Counted from the first letter of the stretch, positions 23,307 through 34,895 are shown. The stretch is 64,000 bases of DNA from Bisbaumannia salifodinae (GCF_039522585.1 NZ_BAAADR010000006.1), one strand, 5' to 3'. A program made the numbers and translations. The notes: generated by a model from the letters alone, not told the origin.

Positions 23307-25580
23307 TCAGGCCACCTCGGCCTCGGTGGCCAGATGCAGCTCGTCGCTGCCCTCCTCCACGGTGACGTGGACCACGCCGCCATGTTCGGCGAGCTCGCCG
23401 AACAGGATCAGCTCCGCCAGGGGCTTCTTGAGTTTCTCCTGGATCAGTCGGGCCATGGGCCGCGCGCCCATCTCCGGGTCGTAGCCACGCTCGGCCAACC
23501 AGGCCCGGGCCGACTCGTCCACGTCCAGTTGCACCCGCTTCTCGTCGAGCTGTGCCTGCAGCTCCACCAGGAACTTGTCCACCACGTTGCGCACCACCTT
23601 GGGGTCCAGGCCATGGAACTGGATGATGCCATCCAGGCGGTTGCGGAACTCCGGCGAGAAGGTCTTGCGAATCACCTCCATGCCATCGGTGGAGTGGTCC
23701 TGGGTCTGGAAACCGATGGAGCGCCGCGCGATCTGCTCGGCGCCAGCATTGGAGGTCATGATCAGGATCACATGGCGGAAATCCGCCTCGCGACCGTTGT
23801 TGTCGGTGAGGCGACCGTGATCCATCACCTGCAGCAGCAGGTTGAAGACCTCCGGATGGGCCTTCTCGACTTCGTCGAGCAACAACACGCAGTGGGGCTG
23901 CTTGGTGATCGCCTCGGTGAGCAGGCCGCCCTGGTCGTAGCCCACATACCCCGGGGGCGCGCCGATCAGCCGTGACACCGTGTGACGCTCCATGTACTCG
24001 GACATGTCGAAGCGCACCAGCTCGATGCCCATGATCTTGGCCAACTGGCGGGCCACCTCGGTCTTGCCCACCCCGGTGGGACCGGCGAAGAGGAAGCTGC
24101 CCACCGGCTTGTCCGGGGACTTGAGGCCGGCCCGGGAAAGCTTGATGGCCGCCGCCAGGCTGTCGATGGCCTCGTCCTGGCCGAACACCAGCATCTTCAG
24201 GTCGCGATCGAGCTTCGACAGCAACTTGCGGTCGGAGCTGGAGACGCTCTTCGGCGGAATCCGCGCGATGGAGGCCACCACGGCCTCGACCTGATCCACG
24301 TCGATGGTATCGACCCGCACCTCCGGCGGCAGCAGGCGCTGGTGGGCACCGGCCTCGTCGATCACATCGATGGCCTTGTCGGGCAGGTGGCGATCATTGA
24401 TATAGCGATCCGCCAGGCGCACCGCGCTCTCCAAGGCCGAATCGGTGTACTTCAGCTTGTGGTGCTCCTCGAAGCGACCACGCAGTCCCTTGAGGATGCG
24501 GATGGTGTCATCCACCGAGGGCGCCATCACGTCGACCTTCTGGAAACGCCGCGCCAGGGCGCGATCCTTCTCGAAGATGCCGCGATACTCCTGGAAGGTA
24601 GTGGAACCGATGCAGCGCAGCTCGCCGGAGGAGAGCAGCGGCTTGAGCAGGTTGGAGGCATCCATCACCCCGCCGGAGGCGGCCCCGGCACCGATCACGG
24701 TGTGAATCTCGTCGATGAAGAGGATGGCATTGGGTTGCTTGCGCAGCTCGGCCAGCAGGCTCTTGAGGCGCTTCTCGAAGTCGCCGCGATACTTGGTGCC
24801 GGCCAGCAGGGCCCCCATGTCCAGGGAGTAGACCACGGCATCGTTGATGACGTCGGGCACCTCCTCCTCGACGACGCGCTTGGCCAGCCCCTCGGCGATG
24901 GCGGTCTTGCCGACGCCGGCCTCACCCACCAGCAGGGGGTTGTTCTTGCGCCGCCGGGCGAGGATCTGTACCACTCGCTCCAGTTCGTGCTCGCGCCCGA
25001 TCAGCGGATCGATCTTGCCGAGCCGCGCCTGCTCGTTGAGGTTGGTGGCATAGCTGGTCAGCGGATGGTTGCCGCCCTCGGTCACCCCCTCCTCGGCCTC
25101 CTCGGCATCCGGCGCCTGGGGGGCCGCACTCTGGCCATGGCCGGCGACCTTGGAGATGCCGTGGGCGATGTAGTTGACCGCATCGACCCGCGCCACGTTC
25201 TGCTGCTTGAGGAAGTAGACCGCCTGGCTCTCCTGCTCGGAGAAGATCGCCACCAGCACATTGGCGCCGGTCACCTCGCTCTTGCCGGAGGACTGCACGT
25301 GGAAGACGGCACGCTGCAGCACGCGCTGGAAGCCCAGGGTCGGCTGGGTCTCGCGATCGCTCTGATCCTCGGGGATCAGCGGCGTGGTGGAATTGATGAA
25401 ATCCTGCAGATCGGACCGCAGCTTGTCGAGATTGGCCCCACAGGCCCTGAGCACATCCGCCGCGGAGGCGTTGTCCAGCAGGGCCAGCAGCAGATGCTCC
25501 ACGGTCATGAACTCGTGACGCTTGGAACGCGCCACGGTAAAGGCCGTGTTCAGGGTCAGTTCAAGTTCTTTGCTCAGCAT
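23307..25580 (-). CDS. clpA: ATP-dependent Clp protease ATP-binding subunit ClpA
   Basis: 757-residue AAA+ unfoldase that feeds ClpP and receives N-degron substrates from ClpS. An N-terminal ClpN repeat domain (1-150, LNTAFTVARSKRHEFMTVEHLLLALL) precedes two ATPase modules: Walker A GEAGVGKT near 220 with WB ILFIDEIH near 285, and GPTGVGKT near 499 with VLLLDEVEKAHP near 565. There is no long middle coiled coil, which separates it from ClpB. Length matches E. coli ClpA (758). It lies downstream of clpS on the same strand with a 136-bp gap. Confidence 0.96.
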   Translation of the reverse strand: MLSKELELTLNTAFTVARSKRHEFMTVEHLLLALLDNASAADVLRACGANLDKLRSDLQDFINSTTPLIPEDQSDRETQPTLGFQRVLQRAVFHVQSSGKSEVTGANVLVAIFSEQESQAVYFLKQQNVARVDAVNYIAHGISKVAGHGQSAAPQAPDAEEAEEGVTEGGNHPLTSYATNLNEQARLGKIDPLIGREHELERVVQILARRRKNNPLLVGEAGVGKTAIAEGLAKRVVEEEVPDVINDAVVYSLDMGALLAGTKYRGDFEKRLKSLLAELRKQPNAILFIDEIHTVIGAGAASGGVMDASNLLKPLLSSGELRCIGSTTFQEYRGIFEKDRALARRFQKVDVMAPSVDDTIRILKGLRGRFEEHHKLKYTDSALESAVRLADRYINDRHLPDKAIDVIDEAGAHQRLLPPEVRVDTIDVDQVEAVVASIARIPPKSVSSSDRKLLSKLDRDLKMLVFGQDEAIDSLAAAIKLSRAGLKSPDKPVGSFLFAGPTGVGKTEVARQLAKIMGIELVRFDMSEYMERHTVSRLIGAPPGYVGYDQGGLLTEAITKQPHCVLLLDEVEKAHPEVFNLLLQVMDHGRLTDNNGREADFRHVILIMTSNAGAEQIARRSIGFQTQDHSTDGMEVIRKTFSPEFRNRLDGIIQFHGLDPKVVRNVVDKFLVELQAQLDEKRVQLDVDESARAWLAERGYDPEMGARPMARLIQEKLKKPLAELILFGELAEHGGVVHVTVEEGSDELHLATEAEVA

Positions 25581-25716
25581 GGCAGTCCCCTTCTTGCCGC
25601 CTCGGGCTTCAACCGGTGGGCACCGGCAGTTTCACCATCGGGCACTTTCACGACGTTGGCAACCCCCTGGGGCGTTGCCCGCGAGTGCGGTGGCCTCCTG
25701 CGACCGTGATCGCGTC

Positions 25717-26079
25717 TCAATCGGCCCTGTCGATATCACACAGCAACGGGTGCTGGCACTCTCTGGCATATTGATTGACTTGGTGGCTTTTGGTTTCCGC
25801 GATATCTCGCGTAAAGATGCCGCAGGTCGCCTTGCCCTGGGTATGCACCGCCAACATCACCTGCACCGCCTTCTCTTGATCCATATGAAAGAAGACCTGC
25901 AGCACCTCCACCACGAACTCCATGGGGGTGAAATCATCGTTGTGCAAGACCACCTTGTACATGGGAGGGTGAGCCAGCTCCGGATCGGCGCTCTGCACCG
26001 CCAGGTCGCCATCGCCCTCCTCGTCGGGTCGGGTCATGCCGGCGAATACGCCCCGCCAGGGTTCCTCTGTCTTGAACAT
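25717..26079 (-). CDS. clpS: ATP-dependent Clp protease adaptor ClpS
   Basis: 120-residue adaptor that binds N-terminal Leu, Phe, Trp or Tyr and delivers substrates to ClpA. The core YKVVLHNDDFTPMEFVVEVLQVFFHMDQEKAVQVMLAVHTQGKATCGIFTRDIAETK contains the conserved N-D-D-x-T-P and the histidine that lines the N-degron pocket. ATG 26079 (MFKTEEPWRG) is preferred; GTG 26088 is in frame and possible. The N-terminal arm of about 35 residues is acidic, typical of the family. In Pseudomonas a cspD gene sits just upstream; none is present here. Confidence 0.95.
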   Translation of the reverse strand: MFKTEEPWRGVFAGMTRPDEEGDGDLAVQSADPELAHPPMYKVVLHNDDFTPMEFVVEVLQVFFHMDQEKAVQVMLAVHTQGKATCGIFTRDIAETKSHQVNQYARECQHPLLCDIDRAD

Positions 26080-26211
26080 ATGAAGCACTACCCATTTCTA
26101 CAAGCCACCCGGCGCGGCGCGTCTCAACCCTGCTTGGACGCCCGGGCCGGTGGCGGGTTCATTTATCAAGATGCGGCCTGCCCGGCACGCATGCAAGGGC
26201 CTAATGCAAAA

Positions 26212-26240
26212 GGCCCCCGCCCATGATTCGGGCGGGGGCC
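26212..26240 (-). terminator. Rho-independent terminator of icd
   Basis: GGCCCCCGCCC (26212-26222), 7-nt loop, GGGCGGGGGCC (26230-26240). On the minus strand it is followed by TTTTG. It lies 36 bp after the icd stop. Confidence 0.9.
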
Positions 26241-26275
26241 GTCGCACCACTGGTCTCAGGGGCGCGCCGGGGCTA

Positions 26276-28510
<2,235 letters not shown>

Positions 28511-28799
28511 GTTGGCGTTGATCTCTCTGGTCACTGCGGTGGCATGAAACTGGATCGGTAGCGCGCGCTGACGATGTCCGCCTCGGGGGCTCTATGCGGC
28601 CCGCCCGGCAAGGCGATGAAGCCGGGTCTTTCGGGGAACATCGGCGCCCGGCAGGTTGCTTGTAGCAGGCCCCGACGTGTCGAGGGCGCTCCGGGCGAGC
28701 GGCGGCATTATATCAGCGCGCCCGGCTCGGCGCATAAGCAATAAGGGTAAGGCCCTCTCCCCCTGCCATCTCGCCCCGCTTGCCGGTAAGCTTGCCCTT

Positions 28800-29450
28800 A
28801 TGAGCACCCTCTATCTCCTCCACAAGCCCTACCGCATGCTTTCCCAGTTCACCGACCGCTCGGCCGGTGCGGGGGAGCGGCGTGCCACCCTGGCCGATGT
28901 CATCCAGGTGCCGGGGATCTATCCGGCGGGACGCCTCGACCACGACTCCGAAGGCTTGCTGCTGCTCTCCGATGACGGCGAGCTGATCCACCGCATCAGC
29001 CACCCCCGCCACAAGCAGCCCAAGACCTATCGCGTCCAGGTAGAGGGCGTGCCCGACGATGCCGCCCTGGCGGCGCTGCGCCGCGGCGTCACCCTGGGTG
29101 ACGGCCCCACCCGCCCCGCCAAAGTGCGCCGCCTGGACGCTTCCGGCCTGCCCGAGCGCGACCCGCCTCTGGACCCCAGGCGCCACCCGGTCACCACCTG
29201 GCTGGAGCTGACCATCAGCGAGGGGCGCAATCGCCAGGTGCGGCGCATGACCGCCCATGTGGGGCACCCAACCCTGCGCCTGGTGCGCATCGCCATCGGC
29301 CCCTGGCGCCTGGACGGCCTGGCCCCCGGCGAGTGGCGCAGCGAGACCCTGCATGCCCCGGCCAAGCCCCAGGCTCGCCCTGCCAAGGGCGCCATGCGCG
29401 GTGCCAAGCCGGCGAGCCGCGGCCGCGCCAAGCCGAGGCGTGGCCGATGA
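28800..29450 (+). CDS. rluE: 23S rRNA pseudouridine(2457) synthase RluE
   Basis: 216-residue RsuA/RluE-type pseudouridine synthase. ATG 28800 (MSTLYLLHKPYRMLSQFTD) gives the family N-terminus, and there is no S4 domain, as for RluE. The catalytic Asp lies in GRLDHDSEGLLLL near residue 47, followed by PKTYRVQVEG and the C-terminal LTISEGRNRQVRRMTAHVGHPTLRLVRIAIG. A basic tail of about 30 residues (rich in Ala, Lys, Arg, Pro) may bind RNA. The stop overlaps the nudJ start by ATGA. The order icd/rluE/nudJ/mnmA is that of E. coli. Confidence 0.92.
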   Translation: MSTLYLLHKPYRMLSQFTDRSAGAGERRATLADVIQVPGIYPAGRLDHDSEGLLLLSDDGELIHRISHPRHKQPKTYRVQVEGVPDDAALAALRRGVTLGDGPTRPAKVRRLDASGLPERDPPLDPRRHPVTTWLELTISEGRNRQVRRMTAHVGHPTLRLVRIAIGPWRLDGLAPGEWRSETLHAPAKPQARPAKGAMRGAKPASRGRAKPRRGR

Positions 29451-29899
29451 GCCGCTGGAGCCCCCGGGTCACCGTGGCCTGCGTGGTGGAGCGCGATGGC
29501 CGCTACCTAGTGGTGGAAGAGGAACGCGGCGGCCCTGCCACCCTCTTCAACCAGCCCGCCGGTCATCTGGAGCCGGGCGAAAGCCTGGTCGAGGCGGTGT
29601 GTCGCGAGGTGCTCGAGGAGACCGCCTGGCGGGTCACCCCGCTGGCCTACCTGGGGCTCTACTGCTTTCGCACCGCTTCGGGGCTGACCTTCCATAGCCA
29701 CGGCTTTATCGCCCGAGCCGAGGCCCGCCTCAAGCGCGCCCTCGATAGCGATATCCTCGCCTGTCACTGGCTGACCCTCGACGAGCTGGAGGCCCTGGCC
29801 CGCGACGGCCGCCTGCGCAGCCCCCTGGTGCTGCGGCGCATCCGCGACGCCGCGGCGGGGCACCACTACCCGCTGGAGGTGATTCACGAGCCACTCTGA
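29447..29899 (+). CDS. nudJ: Nudix phosphatase NudJ
   Basis: 150-residue Nudix hydrolase. ATG 29447 overlaps the rluE stop. The Nudix box G-x5-E-x7-REVLEE-T (GHLEPGESLVEAVCREVLEETAW, near 42-64, written here in full pattern only) is intact except that the usual final Gly is Ala. NudJ acts on thiamine pyrophosphates and nucleoside di- and triphosphates. In E. coli it is directly followed by mnmA; here about 5 kb of efflux genes intervene. Confidence 0.9.
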   Translation: MSRWSPRVTVACVVERDGRYLVVEEERGGPATLFNQPAGHLEPGESLVEAVCREVLEETAWRVTPLAYLGLYCFRTASGLTFHSHGFIARAEARLKRALDSDILACHWLTLDELEALARDGRLRSPLVLRRIRDAAAGHHYPLEVIHEPL

Positions 29900-30001
29900 G
29901 GTGGCGCCACCCTGTCGAGGCTCACCGGGCTTGCCGCTCACAGGCGAGCCCTCCCGAGCGCCGCCCCGGCCACACGCCCCCGACGATTACCCTGTGCCTC
30001 C

Positions 30002-33000
30002 TCAATGCCTGATCAGCAGGCGATAGAGCGCCGGGATCACCAGCAGCGTCAGCAGGGTGGAGGCCACCAACCCGGAGATGATCGCCCAGGCCATCGGCGG
30101 CCACAGCGTCGATTGGGTCAGGGTCAGGGGTACCAGGCCGGCCACGGTGGTGGCCGTGGTGAGCAGCACCGGCCGCGTGCGCCGAGCCACCGCCGAGACC
30201 ACCGCCTCGCTCACCGACTCCCCCTGGCGCCGGTTGGCGTTCATCAGGTCGATCAGCACGATGGCGTTGTTGACCACGATACCCACCAACGCCACCACGC
30301 CGAGGATGGCGGTGAAGCCGAATGGCTGGCCGGTCAGCCACAACCCCGGCACCACGCCGATGATCGCCAGCGGGAGCGTGGCCAGCACGATAAACAGCTG
30401 GCGGAAGGAGTTGAACTGGGCCAGCAGGAAGACGATCAGCAACAGGCCACCGAAGGGCAGCGTCTGAAACAGCGCGGTATTGGCATCGCCGGCCGATTCC
30501 GCCGCCCCACCGAGGGTGTAGCTGACCCCGGGGGGCAGCTCGAGCGCCGCCAGGCGCGGCATAAGCTCGCCCAGCACCCCATCGTAGGTCCAGCCATCCG
30601 CCACCTCGGCCAGCACCGCCGTCATGCGCTGCAGGCCGCGATGCTGGATCACCGCCGGACGCCAGGATGCCTCCAGCGCGGCGATCTCACCGAGCGGCAA
30701 TGAGCGTCCATCGGCCGCGGTCAGGCGCAACCCTTCGAGCCCCTCGTGGGGGAAGCGTTCACCCTCCGGGGCACGCACCAGCAAGGGGGCCGGGTCTCGC
30801 CCGGCACGCCAGGCGCTGACTTCGATCCCGCGGCTGGCACCGGCCAGGGCGCTGGCCACGTCGTGTCTCGAGAGGCCGTACTCGGCAGCGCGGGCATCGT
30901 CGGTCTCGACCCGCAGGGTGGCCAGTCCCTCGCCCAGACGATGACGCGCATCGCGAGCCCCCTCGGCCTCGCGCACCACGCCGAGGATACGGCCGGCGGC
31001 ATCGGCCAGGGCGGTACGATCCTCACCGAACACGCGAATCTCCACCGGCGCCTCCAGCGGCGGCCCCTGCCCCAGCCGGCGCACCACCACTTCGGCCTCA
31101 GGCAGCCACTCCGGCGCCACGGCCCTCACCCAGGCCATCAGCGCGGGCAGGTCGTCGGCACCATCGGCCGCGACCACCAGTCGCGCCAGGTGCGACTGGC
31201 GCGGCTGCTCGACCAGGTTGTAGTAGAAGCGCGGCCCGCTGAAGCCGACGAAACGGTGCACCGCCTGCACCGCCGGACGGACGGCCAGCTCGGCGGCCAG
31301 CACCTCGGCCCGATAGGCGGTGTGATCGAGGTGGGTACCCTCGGGAAAGTTGAGGTCGACGACCAACTGGTTGCGATCGGTGTCGGGGAAGAAGTCGTGA
31401 TCGAGCAGCGGCAGCATGGCAATGGCGGCCACCAGCAGAGCGCCCGTCCCCGCCAGCACCGCCAGCGGCCAGCGCACGGCCACTCGGCCGATACGCCGGC
31501 CTATGGCCTGGAGCCGCTCGCGACGTACCGCCGGCCGGGGCTTGAGGATGCCGGCGGCGAACACCGGGGTGACGAAGACGGCATAGAGGTAGCTCACCGC
31601 CAGGGTCAGCATCACCATGAGGGGAATGGCGCGGGTGAAGTCGGCCGTGTTGCCGCTGGACAGCAGCAGCGGCACGAAGGCGGCCAGGGTGGTGCCGGTG
31701 GCCGCCAGCAGAGGCGTGGCCAGCTCCCGCACCGAGCGGGTCACGGCCTGCATGGCCGAATGCCCCTGATCGCGGTGGTACTGGATGTTCTCGACCATCA
31801 CGATAGCGTTATCCACCAGCATGCCCAGCGCGATCACCATGCCGGCCACGGCAATCTGGTGCAGCACGCCGCCCCCCATGGCGTAGAGAGCCAGCGAAGA
31901 GAAGGTCACCAGCGGCACGATCACCATCACCGCGAGCCCGAGCCGTAACCCCATGGACAGGAACAGCAGCACGCCCAGAATGGCAACACCCAACAGCAGC
32001 GACCGGCCCAGCTCCGCCAGGCGGCGCTCGACCCAGCGCGGTTGATAGAAGGTCTCCTCGATGGCGAGCGGGGCATAGGCCGGACGCAATTCATCCATCA
32101 GTGCCTGCAGCCGCGCCCCGAAGCGCACGGCATTGACCCGATCGCTGGAGAGCACCAGCCCCAGCGCCACCGCCGGGCGACCGTCGTGCCACATCCGCGC
32201 GGTCGCGGGCTCGATCGGGGCCAGGCTGATATCGGCCAGCTCGCCGAGTGGCACCAGCTCGCCCTGTCGGGTGCGAATCGGGGTGGCGGCGAGCTCGTCC
32301 AGGGAGCCGAACTCGGTGAGCGGATCAAGCACCAGGGAGCGTCCCGCCACCGCCAGGGTCCCGCCTGGGGAGGTCAGGTTGCGCACGGCGAGCTGATCGC
32401 CGAGCGCCCGGGCATCCAGTCCGGTCATCTCGGCCAGCGTATCGTCCCAGCCGACCACCACCTGCTGCCCCGGGTCGGCGAGCAGGTCGATGCGGGCAAC
32501 CTCCTTGAGCCGGAACAGGTCGCGGCGCAGGCGCTTGGCCGCCTCGCGCAGCTCGAGCAGATCGTCCGAGCCGGTCACCGCCAGCACGATGCCGTGGGTA
32601 TCGGAGTCGCGATCGCTGATCTGCGCCTCGCCCACGCCGTCGGGGAACTGGCGTGTGGCGCGGTTCACGGCGATACGCACCTGCTCCCAGGCGGCATCGG
32701 TGTCATAGACGTGCTCGTGCATCTCGAGGGTGACGTGGGCCACGCCGAGGCGCGCGGTGCCGATGATGTCGCTGACCTCCTCGACCTGGGCCAGCGCCTC
32801 TTCGAGGGGGTTGAGTACCAGCCGCTCGACCTGCTCCGGCTCCGCGCCGGGATAGGGCACCAGTACCTGGCCAAAGCGATAGGGAAAGAACGGATCCTCC
32901 TGACGATCCATCGCCACCCAGGCCACCAGGCCTAGCAGGGCCAGCAGCAGCGTCACGGTCAGGGTCAGGCGTTGGTAACGCAGCGAGGCGAGCAGCCAGC

Positions 33001-33004
33001 TCAT
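30002..33004 (-). CDS. Efflux RND transporter permease subunit (HAE1-type)
   Basis: 1000-residue inner-membrane proton-driven efflux pump. TM1 is at about 13-30, two large periplasmic loops lie at about 31-325 and 540-825, and TM2-6 and TM8-12 follow each loop. TM4 reads LGMLVDNAIVMVENI (near 395-410); most AcrB-like pumps have two Asp here (DD), while this one has DN, as in some subfamilies. The end GLVASTLLTLLVIPALYRLL is typical. Its ATG overlaps the adaptor stop by ATGA. No outer-membrane channel gene is nearby, so it presumably uses a TolC-like protein encoded elsewhere. The substrate is unknown. Confidence 0.93.
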   Translation of the reverse strand: MSWLLASLRYQRLTLTVTLLLALLGLVAWVAMDRQEDPFFPYRFGQVLVPYPGAEPEQVERLVLNPLEEALAQVEEVSDIIGTARLGVAHVTLEMHEHVYDTDAAWEQVRIAVNRATRQFPDGVGEAQISDRDSDTHGIVLAVTGSDDLLELREAAKRLRRDLFRLKEVARIDLLADPGQQVVVGWDDTLAEMTGLDARALGDQLAVRNLTSPGGTLAVAGRSLVLDPLTEFGSLDELAATPIRTRQGELVPLGELADISLAPIEPATARMWHDGRPAVALGLVLSSDRVNAVRFGARLQALMDELRPAYAPLAIEETFYQPRWVERRLAELGRSLLLGVAILGVLLFLSMGLRLGLAVMVIVPLVTFSSLALYAMGGGVLHQIAVAGMVIALGMLVDNAIVMVENIQYHRDQGHSAMQAVTRSVRELATPLLAATGTTLAAFVPLLLSSGNTADFTRAIPLMVMLTLAVSYLYAVFVTPVFAAGILKPRPAVRRERLQAIGRRIGRVAVRWPLAVLAGTGALLVAAIAMLPLLDHDFFPDTDRNQLVVDLNFPEGTHLDHTAYRAEVLAAELAVRPAVQAVHRFVGFSGPRFYYNLVEQPRQSHLARLVVAADGADDLPALMAWVRAVAPEWLPEAEVVVRRLGQGPPLEAPVEIRVFGEDRTALADAAGRILGVVREAEGARDARHRLGEGLATLRVETDDARAAEYGLSRHDVASALAGASRGIEVSAWRAGRDPAPLLVRAPEGERFPHEGLEGLRLTAADGRSLPLGEIAALEASWRPAVIQHRGLQRMTAVLAEVADGWTYDGVLGELMPRLAALELPPGVSYTLGGAAESAGDANTALFQTLPFGGLLLIVFLLAQFNSFRQLFIVLATLPLAIIGVVPGLWLTGQPFGFTAILGVVALVGIVVNNAIVLIDLMNANRRQGESVSEAVVSAVARRTRPVLLTTATTVAGLVPLTLTQSTLWPPMAWAIISGLVASTLLTLLVIPALYRLLIRH

Positions 33005-34077
33005 GGCAACACCCTCACCCGCATGCCCGCTTCCAGGCGTCCCTGCCCCGCCGTCACCACTCGGTCACCCGGCGCCAGCCCCTCGCCGTTCACCGAGACC
33101 CAGCTGCCGGCCAGGCGTCCCGGCGTCACGGGCGTGCGCCGGACCCTGTCGTCTTCGTTCAGCGCCAGCACATAGGGCGTACTGCCGGAGGGATCGACCA
33201 CCGCCGCCAGCGGCACCCGCCTGACCGGCGGCCCGGCGATCTCGAACTGCACCCGTACCGGCTCGCCCAGCGCCGGGGCGGACTCGGCGGGAAGGGCGAT
33301 GATGACCGGGGCCAGGGTCTCTCCCGCGCGCCCGACATGGACGACCTCCCCGGCGATGCGCTGGGCGCCGAACGTCGGCGCGACGCTGGCCGCCTGCCCG
33401 GGTTCCAGCCGTACGGCAAGATTCGCCGGCACACGGATCGCCACCTCACGCTCGGCCACCCCGGCCAGGTGCAGGATCGGCTGACCGGCCGCGACGAAAT
33501 CGCCGGGCTCGGCATCGAGGTCGGTCACCTCGGCGGCGAAGGGCGCACGCAGCGTCAGTTCCTCGAGCTGCGCCCGGGCCTCGTCGCGCCGAGCCAGGGC
33601 CTGCTCTCGCGCCTGGGCCAGGGCCCCACGCTCCGAGCGCAGCCGGTCCAGGGCCTCTTCGCTACTGAGGTTGCGCTCGCGCAGGGTACGGGCGCGTTCC
33701 ACATCGCGCCCCAGTCGGCTCAGGCTGGCATCGAGCTCGCGCACCCGCGCCTCGGCCGCGGCGAGTGCCGGCGCCATGGCCGGGTTGTGCAGCATGGCCA
33801 GCGGCTCCCCCTCCTCGACCCGCTGGCCGCGCACGACGTGGCGCTCCCGCAGCACGCCGTCATGCAGGAAGGCGGGAGCCGCACGCTCGCGAGCCCGCAC
33901 TACACCGGGAAAGCGATACCTCACCTCGTCCGGCACCAACCGCACCGCGTCACTGCGCACGCCGGGCAACGGCGCCTCGATTCGCTCGAGTGGTGCCGAT
34001 GTCGCATCACAGCCCACTAACAGAGCCGCCGCCAGCATCAGCGACACCGCCAGGCTTGCACGCTCCCCCTTCCTCAT
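33001..34077 (-). CDS. Efflux RND periplasmic adaptor lipoprotein (membrane fusion protein)
   Basis: 358-residue adaptor. A lipoprotein signal MRKGERASLAVSLMLAAALLVGC puts the lipid-anchored Cys at residue 23. The mature part has a split lipoyl/barrel-sandwich domain, a coiled-coil hairpin from about 95 to 165 (AEARVRELDASLSRLGRDVERARTL...) and a C-terminal membrane-proximal domain (VSVNGEGLAPGDRVVTAGQG). It links the RND pump to an outer-membrane channel. It is the first gene of a two-gene operon with the permease, controlled by the operator at 34120-34139. Confidence 0.92.
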   Translation of the reverse strand: MRKGERASLAVSLMLAAALLVGCDATSAPLERIEAPLPGVRSDAVRLVPDEVRYRFPGVVRARERAAPAFLHDGVLRERHVVRGQRVEEGEPLAMLHNPAMAPALAAAEARVRELDASLSRLGRDVERARTLRERNLSSEEALDRLRSERGALAQAREQALARRDEARAQLEELTLRAPFAAEVTDLDAEPGDFVAAGQPILHLAGVAEREVAIRVPANLAVRLEPGQAASVAPTFGAQRIAGEVVHVGRAGETLAPVIIALPAESAPALGEPVRVQFEIAGPPVRRVPLAAVVDPSGSTPYVLALNEDDRVRRTPVTPGRLAGSWVSVNGEGLAPGDRVVTAGQGRLEAGMRVRVLP

Positions 34078-34119
34078 CGCCCCACCCTCCCTCGATCGGT
34101 GTTGATTGGCCCGCCAATA

Positions 34120-34139
34120 AACTGGCCGACCGGTCAGTT
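34120..34139. promoter_or_regulatory. TetR operator upstream of the efflux operon
   Basis: AACTGGCCGACCGGTCAGTT, a 20-bp imperfect palindrome (16 of 20 bases symmetric) 43 bp before the adaptor start. It differs at only two positions from 34781-34800 in front of tetR. Core GGCCG/CCGGTC symmetry is typical of TetR family operators. Confidence 0.8.
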
Positions 34140-34157
34140 ACCGCCGCAAAAAAACGC

Positions 34158-34763
34158 CTAGTCCCGGGGCGTTACGCCTTCCATAAAGATCTTCAGGAAA
34201 TCTTCCAGGAAAGCCTCGTCGGACCCCATGCCCGGCCAGCTCTCGTGATGACACTTGGCCTCGAACCACTGGGTGCAGGTCATCACGAAGACCGCGATCA
34301 CGTGGGTCGGGTTGATATCCTGACGCAGCAGGCCACGCTGCTGGGTCTGGCGAATCCACTCGGCCCCCGCCCCCACCAGTTGATGATCGAGCTCGCCGCA
34401 GTGACTGTCCCCCTCCAGATGGGTCCAGGCGAACAGCCGCACCACGCCGGGGTTGTCGCGCAGAAAATGAAAATAGGCTTCCACGGAGTGTCGCAAGAGC
34501 AGCGCATCCGGTTCCCCGGCCTCCTCGAACAACGCCATCTGGGCCGTGAAGTAGCGCTCGAAGGCACGATTCTTGACCGCCTCCCACAGCCGCTCCTTGC
34601 TGCCGAAGTGGTGATGAATGAGGCTCTTGGTGACTTCGGCTGCACGCGCCAACTCGCTGAGCTTGACGGCAGAGAAGCCCTGCTCGACGAACAGGGCCTC
34701 GGCCGCATCGAGAATGCGGGCCCGGGTCAGTTCGGGGTCACGGGTCTGGATTTTCTGGTTCAT
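34158..34763 (-). CDS. TetR family transcriptional regulator of the RND operon
   Basis: 201 residues. The N-terminal HTH runs from LTRARILDAAEALFVEQGFSA to a KSLIHHHFGSKERLW recognition-helix region (about 15-58), followed by an all-helical ligand domain. It lies directly upstream of the adaptor-permease operon on the same strand and is flanked on both sides by near-identical operators, so it probably represses itself and the pump and is released by a pump substrate. Such pairing is common for TetR-type efflux regulators. The ligand cannot be predicted. Confidence 0.93.
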   Translation of the reverse strand: MNQKIQTRDPELTRARILDAAEALFVEQGFSAVKLSELARAAEVTKSLIHHHFGSKERLWEAVKNRAFERYFTAQMALFEEAGEPDALLLRHSVEAYFHFLRDNPGVVRLFAWTHLEGDSHCGELDHQLVGAGAEWIRQTQQRGLLRQDINPTHVIAVFVMTCTQWFEAKCHHESWPGMGSDEAFLEDFLKIFMEGVTPRD

Positions 34764-34780
34764 GCGGCGAAGATAGCCCT

Positions 34781-34800
34781 AACTGGCCGGCCGGTCAATT
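34781..34800. promoter_or_regulatory. TetR operator upstream of tetR (autoregulatory)
   Basis: AACTGGCCGGCCGGTCAATT, 17 bp before the tetR ATG and 95 bp before mnmA. It matches the 34120 site at 18 of 20 bases. It could also influence mnmA expression on the other strand. Confidence 0.8.
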
Positions 34801-34895
34801 ATTTGCGCGGACATCACCCGCGGATGAGCCCGACCGCAACATGCGGTATAATCCCCGACCATTTGATTTGCGACCCATTCAACCCGAGAGCGCCC

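Noticed and set aside
33765..34895. Long N-terminal extension of mnmA (about 377 extra codons)
   Set aside because: It runs through tetR and the efflux operator in antisense. MnmA starts precisely at ATG 34896 with its PP-loop 13 residues later.
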